DNA from: Vibrio sp. MEBiC08052
GTDB lineage: Bacteria; Pseudomonadota; Gammaproteobacteria; Enterobacterales; Vibrionaceae
Length of the DNA: 64,000 nucleotides
Direction: 5' to 3'
NCBI RefSeq assembly: GCF_001506075.1
Contig: NZ_KQ947475.1
Location: 847,799 to 911,798, forward strand
Each line of letters opens with the position of its first letter. Within the stretch, counting starts at the first letter, position 1. A program made the position numbers and the translations under genes. This document shows positions 57,436-64,000 of this stretch, one piece after another. The notes under the pieces were generated by a model that was not told the origin of the DNA, did not search any database, and was given only the letters and a program-made list of their open reading frames with translations.

Positions 57436-58365
57436 TTATTGGTGATGCTCTTGGTAGTATTTCATTGCACCGGGATGAAGCGGCACGCCTTCCAGCTTCG
57501 GCATATTATCGATAGTCATAAATTTCGTGACGCCAACCGCCTGACGGATCTTGTCGATGTTTTCAAAAGCAACTTTGGTCATTTCATAAGCCAGCTTGTC
57601 ATCCATTTTTTGATTGGTTACCAGAACGTTCCAAACGGCCGGCACCTCGAATGCCGGGACATTTTTATAACTGTCAGCCGGGGCGTTGAATGCTTGATAG
57701 GATGGGTTGGCAGCTGAAATTTTCTTCAGTTCCTCTGGGGTGAAAGAGAGGATCCGGATCTTGCGGGTCAGTGCCAGCTCCGTGATCGCACCAACCCCGA
57801 GACTACCGACAATCACGCCCGCGTCAATTTGTCCGTTCGCCAGCGCACTCGTGGTCGCGGTATAGTTTAGTGACTGTGCCCTGACATCATTTTCAGTGAT
57901 ACCGAGTATTTTCAAAATATTCACAGCGCTTACCCGTGTACCGGAACCGGGCGCACCGAGCGAAATCTTTTTGCCTTTCAAATCACTGATGGTATGAATA
58001 TCGGAATCAGCAGGAACCATGAATTGAACGACATTGGGATACAGGACGAAGAGAACCTGAGTCGGCATTTTTCTCGGAAACGGCTTTTCTCCTTCGTAGG
58101 CTTTCAGGGCGACATTCCCCATTGCGATACCGACCAACTGTTTTTGCGTAGCGACTTTGATGATATTTTCCACCGATGCAGCGGTGACTTCAGCGCGCAT
58201 ATTGAAATCAGGGATGTTTTCACTCCAGATTTTAGCCAGTGTGCCGCCAAGTGGATAATAGGTACCACTCTGACTGCCTGTTCCTATGGTGTAGTTATCC
58301 GCAAAGGCTGGCAGCGCAATACTCAGCCCAAGAATCATCACCCCTTTCTTGACGATGTTATACAT
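57436..58365 (-). CDS. TAXI-family TRAP transporter solute-binding protein
   Basis: A 309-residue periplasmic protein with signal peptide (VMILGLSIALPAFA) and the TAXI hallmark YTIGTGSQSGTYYPLGGTLA. Further family blocks are KISLGAPGSGTRVSAVNILK and NGQIDAGVIVGSLG. It delivers substrate (dicarboxylates or glutamate-like acids in known cases) to the fused permease 110 bp downstream. The pair interrupts the usual grpE-dnaK neighbourhood. Confidence 0.93.
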   Translation of the reverse strand: MYNIVKKGVMILGLSIALPAFADNYTIGTGSQSGTYYPLGGTLAKIWSENIPDFNMRAEVTAASVENIIKVATQKQLVGIAMGNVALKAYEGEKPFPRKMPTQVLFVLYPNVVQFMVPADSDIHTISDLKGKKISLGAPGSGTRVSAVNILKILGITENDVRAQSLNYTATTSALANGQIDAGVIVGSLGVGAITELALTRKIRILSFTPEELKKISAANPSYQAFNAPADSYKNVPAFEVPAVWNVLVTNQKMDDKLAYEMTKVAFENIDKIRQAVGVTKFMTIDNMPKLEGVPLHPGAMKYYQEHHQ

Positions 58366-58696
58366 AAGAAACTCCCTGTTTTTCTGCTGATATAAAAGGT
58401 GTATTTACATTGAGTGCGTCCATCACCATGCCGAGCATGAACAATGGGAATAAATGTGAATATAGTGTAAATGTGAATGTCGTGTATCAGTTTTGATATC
58501 ACGATGTTGACGTCTCTGGGTATAGTGGAATTGACAAAATACTGGTTAGGTCACCAAACCGAGGGTAACTTTGTGAAGTGTGAGTAAATTGCACTTTGAA
58601 GGTCGTGATTCATTTGGGTGATTATCCGGTGTTTGAGCCGTGCTGAATCACTATCTCCGGTCAGAAAATAAGGAAATTTGTATTTTTTTCATTTTT

Positions 58697-58727
58697 CCCC
58701 TTGAAAAGGTATTTTCTGCCCTTATCT
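58697..58727 (+). promoter_or_regulatory. Sigma-32 (heat shock) promoter of dnaK
   Basis: CCCCTTGAAA at 58697-58706 and CCCTTATCT at 58719-58727 resemble the -35 (CTTGAAA) and -10 (CCCCAT-T) of sigma-32 promoters at the normal distance, about 125 bp before dnaK. The rest of 58366-58848 holds no gene. Confidence 0.75.
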
Positions 58728-58848
58728 AAGGGGCATAGAGAAGCAAACTTCGTTTGTTGAGCGGTGAGTCAGGGGTTGAAACCCGATTCTCCAACCCCAT
58801 ATATGGGGTACTGGCAAAACGACAATAGAATTATTCGGAGATGTCCTG

Positions 58849-60759
58849 ATGGGTAAGATCATTGGTATTGACTTAGGTACTACAAACTCTTGTGTTGCTG
58901 TACTGGACGGTGGAAAACCTCGCGTGATTGAAAATGCTGAGGGTGAACGTACAACGCCATCTGTAATTGCTTATACAGATGGTGAAACGCTTGTTGGTCA
59001 GCCAGCAAAACGTCAAGCGGTTACAAACCCTGAGAATACATTATTTGCAATTAAGCGTTTGATCGGTCGTCGTTTTGAAGACGAAGAAGTTCAACGTGAT
59101 ATCGAGATCATGCCTTACAAAATTGTCAAGGCTGATAACGGTGATGCATGGGTTCAGGTTAAAAATGAAAAACTGGCAGCACCACAGGTTTCTGCTGAAG
59201 TTTTGAAAAAAATGAAAAAAACCGCAGAAGACTATCTGGGTGAAGCCGTCACCGGTGCCGTAATTACCGTACCAGCGTATTTTAATGATGCGCAGCGTCA
59301 GGCAACAAAAGATGCGGGTCGTATCGCGGGTCTGGAAGTGAAACGGATCATCAACGAACCGACCGCTGCGGCGTTGGCTTATGGTCTCGACAAAGAAGGC
59401 GGTGACCGTGTTATCGCTGTATACGACTTAGGTGGTGGTACATTCGATATCTCTATCATCGAAATTGATGATGTTGAAGGCGAGAAAACATTTGAAGTAC
59501 TTGCGACCAACGGTGATACACACTTAGGTGGTGAAGACTTCGATACACGCATGATCAATTACTTGGTTGATGAGTTCAAGAAAGAGCAAGGCATCAACCT
59601 GAAAAGTGATCCGTTGGCAATGCAGCGTCTGAAAGAAGCGGCTGAGAAAGCGAAGATTGAACTGTCTTCTGCACAACAGACTGACGTGAACCTGCCTTAT
59701 ATTACGGCAGATGCAACGGGTCCTAAACACATGAATATCAAAGTGACTCGTGCAAAACTTGAGGCTCTGGTTGAAGATTTGGTGCAGCGTTCTCTTGAGC
59801 CGATGAAAGTTGCGCTGGCGGATGCGGATCTGTCTGTTAATGATATTACTGACGTGATTCTGGTCGGTGGTCAGACTCGTATGCCAATGGTTCAGAAGAA
59901 AGTGGCTGAGTTCTTCGGTAAAGATGCTCGTAAAGACGTGAACCCGGATGAAGCGGTTGCTGTTGGTGCTGCGGTTCAAGGCGGTGTGCTTGCCGGTGAG
60001 GTGAAAGACGTTCTCCTGCTTGACGTGACACCACTGTCGCTGGGTATCGAAACCATGGGCGGAGTGATGACTAAGCTGATTGAGAAAAACACCACGATTC
60101 CAACCAAAGCGAATCAAGTGTTCTCAACCGCAGAAGATAACCAGAGTGCTGTAACGATTCATGTATTGCAAGGTGAACGTAAACAGGCGACATACAACAA
60201 GTCTCTGGGGCAATTTAACCTGGAAGGCATTCAGCCTGCACCGCGTGGTATGCCACAAATCGAAGTCACTTTCGATTTGGATGCAGATGGTATTCTGCAC
60301 GTTTCTGCAAAAGATAAGCAGACCAACAAAGAGCAGAAGATAACAATTCAGGCATCTGGTGGTTTGAGCAACGATGAAATCGAAAAAATGGTTCAAGAAG
60401 CTGAAGCCAATAAAGAAGCGGACAAAAAGTTCGAAGAGTTGGCGACCGCTCGTAACCAAGCTGACCAAATCGTCCATGCAACTCGTAAACAGGTAGATGA
60501 AGCCGGTGACGCACTGCCTGCGGAAGATAAAGCACAAATCGAAACAGCGATCAGTGAACTTGAAGCTGCAAGTAAGAGCGGTGACAAAGAAGAAATTGAT
60601 GCCAAGACACAGGCACTGATGACAGCGTCTCAAAAACTGATGGAAATTGCACAGCAGCAAGCGCAAGCGCAGCAAGCTGGTGGTACAGAGCAAGCGTCTG
60701 GTCAGGAAGATGATGTTGTTGATGCTGAATTCGAAGAAGTCAAAGACGAAAAAAAATAA
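58849..60759 (+). CDS. dnaK: Molecular chaperone DnaK (Hsp70)
   Basis: A 636-residue Hsp70: [20 protein letters not shown] at the start, phosphate loops [20 protein letters not shown] and [20 protein letters not shown], substrate domain [20 protein letters not shown] and the C-terminal [12 protein letters not shown] lid end. With DnaJ and GrpE it folds proteins and controls sigma-32. The whole gene is highly codon-optimised. Confidence 0.99.
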   Translation: MGKIIGIDLGTTNSCVAVLDGGKPRVIENAEGERTTPSVIAYTDGETLVGQPAKRQAVTNPENTLFAIKRLIGRRFEDEEVQRDIEIMPYKIVKADNGDAWVQVKNEKLAAPQVSAEVLKKMKKTAEDYLGEAVTGAVITVPAYFNDAQRQATKDAGRIAGLEVKRIINEPTAAALAYGLDKEGGDRVIAVYDLGGGTFDISIIEIDDVEGEKTFEVLATNGDTHLGGEDFDTRMINYLVDEFKKEQGINLKSDPLAMQRLKEAAEKAKIELSSAQQTDVNLPYITADATGPKHMNIKVTRAKLEALVEDLVQRSLEPMKVALADADLSVNDITDVILVGGQTRMPMVQKKVAEFFGKDARKDVNPDEAVAVGAAVQGGVLAGEVKDVLLLDVTPLSLGIETMGGVMTKLIEKNTTIPTKANQVFSTAEDNQSAVTIHVLQGERKQATYNKSLGQFNLEGIQPAPRGMPQIEVTFDLDADGILHVSAKDKQTNKEQKITIQASGGLSNDEIEKMVQEAEANKEADKKFEELATARNQADQIVHATRKQVDEAGDALPAEDKAQIETAISELEAASKSGDKEEIDAKTQALMTASQKLMEIAQQQAQAQQAGGTEQASGQEDDVVDAEFEEVKDEKK

Positions 60760-60959
60760 TCAGTGAATAGTAATTCACTGATATGACTTCAGATCTTTTC
60801 AGGTATGATACGGGCGTTTGGGGGGACTCTGACGCCCGTCTGTTTGTAATCTTGGTGTCGATTTAGGTCATGTTTCATCATTGTGTGAAATATCATCTAT
60901 ATCGATACATCTACCGGGCGACAAGTGTCGCTTGCAGTAATTAATTGGTGACGAAGAAC

Positions 60960-62105
60960 ATGTCAAAACGTGATTTTTACGAAATCTTAGGCGTAAGCCG
61001 TGATGCCTCTGAGCGTGATATCAAAAAGGCCTATAAACGCTTGGCGATGAAATTCCATCCCGACCGTAATCCGGGCGATGAAACTTCAGCTGATAAGTTT
61101 AAAGAAGTAAAAGAAGCGTATGAGGTGTTAACCGATCCTCAGAAAAAAGCCGCTTATGATCAGTATGGTCATGCCGCATTTGAACAAGGCGGTGGTGGTT
61201 TTGGCGGAGGCTTCGGCGGCGGTAACGCTGACTTTGGTGATATCTTTGGCGATGTGTTCGGGGATATCTTTGGCGGTGGCCGTCGCGGTGGTGGTCAGGC
61301 CCGGGCGCAGCGCGGTGCGGATCTTCGCTACAATATGGAACTCACTTTAGAAGAAGCTGTCCGCGGTTGTTCGAAAGAGATTGAAGTCCCGACCATGGTG
61401 CATTGCGATACATGTAACGGCAGTGGTGCGAAGAAAGGGACCTCTCCTGAAACATGTGGTACTTGTCACGGACATGGTCAGGTTCAGATGAGACAAGGCT
61501 TTTTTGCAGTGCAACAGACTTGTCCAACTTGTCATGGTAAGGGAAAAATCGTCAAAGATCCTTGCCGTGATTGCCATGGTCAGGGCCGCAAGCAACAACG
61601 CAAGACTCTCAATGTGAAGATTCCTGCCGGTGTGGATACGGGGGACAGAATTCGTCTTACCGGAGAAGGTGAAGCCGGTGAAATGGGCGCGCCAGCCGGT
61701 GATTTGTACGTTCAGGTTCATGTGAAAGAGCACCATATCTTTGAACGTGAAGGCAATAACCTGTTCTGTGAAGTCCCTGTTAGTTTCTCGATGGCAGCAC
61801 TCGGTGGCGAAGTTGAAGTGCCGACACTGGATGGGCGTGTGAATCTGAAAGTGCCGGAAGAAACGCAGACCGGCAGAATGTTCCGGATGCGCGGTAAGGG
61901 CGTGAAGAATGTCCGTGGCGGTGCCGCTGGTGATTTGATTGTACGTTTGGTTGTTGAGACACCGGTGAACCTGAGTTCGCGTCAGAAAGAATTGCTCCGA
62001 GAGTTTGAAGAATCCTGTGGCGGTGAAGCGGCAAGTAAGCACAAGCCCAAGTCGGAAGGTTTTTTCAGCGGCGTGAAGAAATTTTTTGATGATCTCACGA
62101 GCTGA
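60960..62105 (+). CDS. dnaJ: Chaperone DnaJ (Hsp40)
   Basis: A 381-residue DnaJ: J-domain with HPD ([16 protein letters not shown]), Gly/Phe-rich linker ([18 protein letters not shown]), four CxxCxGxG zinc motifs ([36 protein letters not shown]) and the C-terminal substrate domain. ATG 60960 is the family start. It is cotranscribed with dnaK; the 200-bp gap contains a GGGCGT/ACGCCC hairpin. Confidence 0.99.
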   Translation: MSKRDFYEILGVSRDASERDIKKAYKRLAMKFHPDRNPGDETSADKFKEVKEAYEVLTDPQKKAAYDQYGHAAFEQGGGGFGGGFGGGNADFGDIFGDVFGDIFGGGRRGGGQARAQRGADLRYNMELTLEEAVRGCSKEIEVPTMVHCDTCNGSGAKKGTSPETCGTCHGHGQVQMRQGFFAVQQTCPTCHGKGKIVKDPCRDCHGQGRKQQRKTLNVKIPAGVDTGDRIRLTGEGEAGEMGAPAGDLYVQVHVKEHHIFEREGNNLFCEVPVSFSMAALGGEVEVPTLDGRVNLKVPEETQTGRMFRMRGKGVKNVRGGAAGDLIVRLVVETPVNLSSRQKELLREFEESCGGEAASKHKPKSEGFFSGVKKFFDDLTS

Positions 62106-62126
62106 TAAAGACATATTGATTCAAAT

Positions 62127-62154
62127 AAAAACCTGCTTCGGCAGGTTTTTTTAT
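62127..62154 (+). terminator. Terminator after dnaJ
   Basis: AAAACCTGC-TTCG-GCAGGTTTT with a T run: a perfect stem with a stable UUCG loop. Confidence 0.95.
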
Positions 62155-62330
62155 GTCCGCTCACCCGACTTGTCAGCTTTGGAGAGGAATGTCTCGGAAC
62201 AAATGTGTAATTGTTATGTTTATCATGTGGTTATTTATTTGATGTCACTACGAGATAGTTGCCTCATAGCCAAATGAATTGCTTTATTTTTTTATCATAG
62301 GGGGAATGAAATCAACCGATTGGAAAAAAT

Positions 62331-62849
62331 ATGCGCACAGGATTCTCTTTGCTTGAACTTGTTGTGGTCATCGCATTACTGAGCCTTTCACTGTTACTGA
62401 TTGTGCCTCAATTCTCCCAACAAATGGAAAAGGAACAGTTAAAAACGGCGGTCAGTGATGTTCAGGCATTTATATTACAAGCAAGGTCACTGGCAATCAC
62501 TCACCATCAAAATCTGTGGTTACATCTGATCTCTCAGTCATCATCATCCATTGACAAAGGTGTATCACCGGATTGGCAGTTGCGGGTGAGTACCTCTGAA
62601 GACCGCCACCAAGGTCAGCGTTTACTGACGCTATCCGGACAACGCTATCGGAAAATTATCGTTCGTTCCGGATTCCCTCAAGATCGGCTATTTATTGATG
62701 GTCATTCCGGCAAACTCGGCAATGGCAGCATCACGCTTCTGGCCCGCAATACACCGGAACGACAAATCAAAGTCATTACTTCTTACGGTGCGGGGCGAGT
62801 TCGCCATTGTAGCGTTGGTACTGCGATATATGGTTATCCGGCATGTTAG
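62331..62849 (+). CDS. fimT: FimT/GspH-type minor type IV pilin
   Basis: A 172-residue pseudopilin with a short leader and type III cleavage site, MRTGFSLLELVVVIALLSLS (cut before FSLLE, Glu5 present), followed by a hydrophobic helix. The rest is the GspH/FimT globular domain. It primes the type IV pilus as part of the minor pilin set. The stop overlaps the next start by 7 bp. Confidence 0.88.
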   Translation: MRTGFSLLELVVVIALLSLSLLLIVPQFSQQMEKEQLKTAVSDVQAFILQARSLAITHHQNLWLHLISQSSSSIDKGVSPDWQLRVSTSEDRHQGQRLLTLSGQRYRKIIVRSGFPQDRLFIDGHSGKLGNGSITLLARNTPERQIKVITSYGAGRVRHCSVGTAIYGYPAC

Positions 62850-63499
62850 TGAGATCAGCACATTTCTATCATGCCCAGCGAGGATTGACACTGTTGGAAG
62901 TCCTGTTGGCCAGTGTTATCAGTAGTGTTTTAATTCTTATGGTGAGCCGGTTGATCGTGAGCGAACTCCGGGTGACTGAACACTTGAGTCGCAAAATTCA
63001 ATTACATCAACAGTTACGGGCATCATTAGTCTTAATCAAACGGAGCCTGTTCATGGCCGGATTGAATGCTTCACCGCAAAAGTCTGTGTTTTTGCAAGGA
63101 AGCCGGACGCTCACCGATGTCCGAAACGATACCCAAGTGGGGTATGTATATCAGGGAAGTCCCACTGCTGAGAACGATTTCCACCATGTTGTCTACCAGC
63201 TCACAGCAAATCAAGTCGGAGAGCGGGCCTTACGATTGTGCGAGAAGCAGCATGATCGTCGATTCACATTTGAACAAGCGGCATCTTCCGGTGAATCAGG
63301 GCCATGCTTCTCGCTTTTCGATACAGACTGGATTCGTGTTGATGCATTCCAGGTTCGCTATTCCCCCCTCCGAGCCAGAACAGGAGCGCAGATCAATACA
63401 GGATGGATAGCAATACACCTGAGTTTATCTTTGGTGCAAGACCCGTCGATTCATGAATCTGCTGATTTTGCATTTTTACAGCGGCATTGGTCGTTATGA
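62843..63499 (+). CDS. pilW: PilW-like minor type IV pilin
   Basis: A 218-residue prepilin: leader MLVRSAHFYHAQRG and then LTLLEVLLASVISSVLILMV (cleavage at G-L, Glu5). The large globular part fits PilW-type minor pilins. It overlaps fimT at its start and the next gene at its end (4 bp). Confidence 0.82.
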   Translation: MLVRSAHFYHAQRGLTLLEVLLASVISSVLILMVSRLIVSELRVTEHLSRKIQLHQQLRASLVLIKRSLFMAGLNASPQKSVFLQGSRTLTDVRNDTQVGYVYQGSPTAENDFHHVVYQLTANQVGERALRLCEKQHDRRFTFEQAASSGESGPCFSLFDTDWIRVDAFQVRYSPLRARTGAQINTGWIAIHLSLSLVQDPSIHESADFAFLQRHWSL

Positions 63500-64000
63500 A
63501 GTGGTTCTGTCTTGGTCAGTCATCGATTCGGCAACGGGGCGCTGCGACATTGTTGTTGACGACACTGATGGTTAGTCTCATGTTGATTGTGGTGGGACGC
63601 GCTACACTGCTCAGTCGTTATCAATTGGCTGAGGTTCAGCATGAAATTGAGCGTCGCCAGTCTTTCTGGCTGGCTGAAGGTGAACTTGAGTGCCTGTGGA
63701 CACAAGTCCGTTCAGTACAGGCAGGGGAAAGCTTACCTTCAGCGTGTCAGCAAATTGCGCATCAAGTCCGGTGGGCGTCTCCGCGGGATCGACAACTGAC
63801 AGCGACCGTCGGCACAACGACGCTACACAAGCGCTACCGTTTGCCCTTACCGGATTCTGCCGGTGTCGTTAAGACCAGCAGTCGTTTAATGCTGATGAAA
63901 CATGCCGCGTTTGCCCCGGATCTGGCTCGTTTATCCACTGAAAACGGTTGGGAATGTATTGCTTTGCGCTATAAGTATGATGTCTATGCTCCGTCGCTAA
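63496..64000 (+). CDS. PilX-like minor pilin, 3' end outside window
   Basis: An open frame from the ATG at 63496 to the window edge (168 codons seen). It begins MKWFCLGQSSIRQRGAATLL with a hydrophobic stretch (LTTLMVSLMLIVVGRATLLS); the cleavage site Gly-Ala is of the PilX kind, without Glu5. It overlaps the PilW-like gene by 4 bp. Pair C residues (LECLW, SACQQ) are seen. Its end is not in the window. Confidence 0.75.
   Translation, partial: MKWFCLGQSSIRQRGAATLLLTTLMVSLMLIVVGRATLLSRYQLAEVQHEIERRQSFWLAEGELECLWTQVRSVQAGESLPSACQQIAHQVRWASPRDRQLTATVGTTTLHKRYRLPLPDSAGVVKTSSRLMLMKHAAFAPDLARLSTENGWECIALRYKYDVYAPSL

Noticed and set aside
59524..60117. Long antisense frame in dnaK
   Set aside because: It mirrors the biased codon use of dnaK on the other strand and has no start signal; a shadow.

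Overview
The window is a piece of a Vibrio-type chromosome (Gammaproteobacteria, Vibrionaceae). The right end carries ssrA (tmRNA, tag ANDENYALAA), smpB, ratA, ratB, bamE, a kinase-like gene, recN with two SOS boxes, nadK, grpE, dnaK, dnaJ and a type IV pilin cluster. This is the order known around ssrA in Vibrio cholerae, where the TCP island (VPI-1) uses the same ssrA attachment site. Genus level is as far as the sequence takes me.

Layout. (1) 1-5363: the last module of a non-ribosomal peptide synthetase (E-C-A-T-TE) with odd in-frame repeats. (2) 5490-13557: an S4 RNA-binding protein, a 48-residue peptide, a PAS chemoreceptor, a bglG-bglF beta-glucoside PTS operon with a visible antiterminator target, a maturase gene fragment, an EamA exporter and an AraC regulator. 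(3) 13660-18616: a seven-gene minus-strand operon with ascorbate-type PTS IIB, IIC and IIA, a class II aldolase, a phosphofructokinase-like kinase, a P-loop kinase and a small protein, which looks like a catabolic path for an unidentified sugar. (4) 18895-20112: a decayed IS3-family element.

(5) About 20308-48017: an AT-rich genomic island in the 3' end of ssrA, bounded by imperfect att copies (20308-20325 and 48015-48033). It carries a P4-type integrase (frameshifted), an AlpA regulator and a CyRepA1-like helicase, and a repeat- and GATC-rich candidate origin. Its cargo is mostly defence-like: a hipA/hipB-like pair (hipA frameshifted), a TIR-STAND-TPR protein, an orphan AbiEi-type regulator beside palindromic 95-bp repeats, a serine recombinase, a complete type I restriction system (hsdM, hsdS, a PD-(D/E)xK partner, and hsdR 2.7 kb away), a DNA methyltransferase with a Cys-rich partner, several tiny proteins and a reverse transcriptase.

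The most exciting locus is the reverse transcriptase at 31891-33201 with its upstream structured RNA (about 33225-33470). I read it as a DRT2-type antiphage system. In the cDNA sense (+ strand) a 111-nt segment, 33325-33435, starts just before a TATAAT and ends in TTGACA. The same ATCT lies at both ends in exactly the 111-nt register. Joining copies head to tail gives TTGACA-17 bp-TATAAT, then a GGAG ribosome site and tandem ATGs, then a frame with no stop in any number of copies because 111 = 3 x 37. That is the architecture expected of a rolling-circle-made 'neo' gene, and it is visible here from sequence alone.

(6) 48015-64000: the conserved backbone listed above, with a TAXI-type TRAP transporter inserted between grpE and dnaK. 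A pilX-like gene runs off the right edge.
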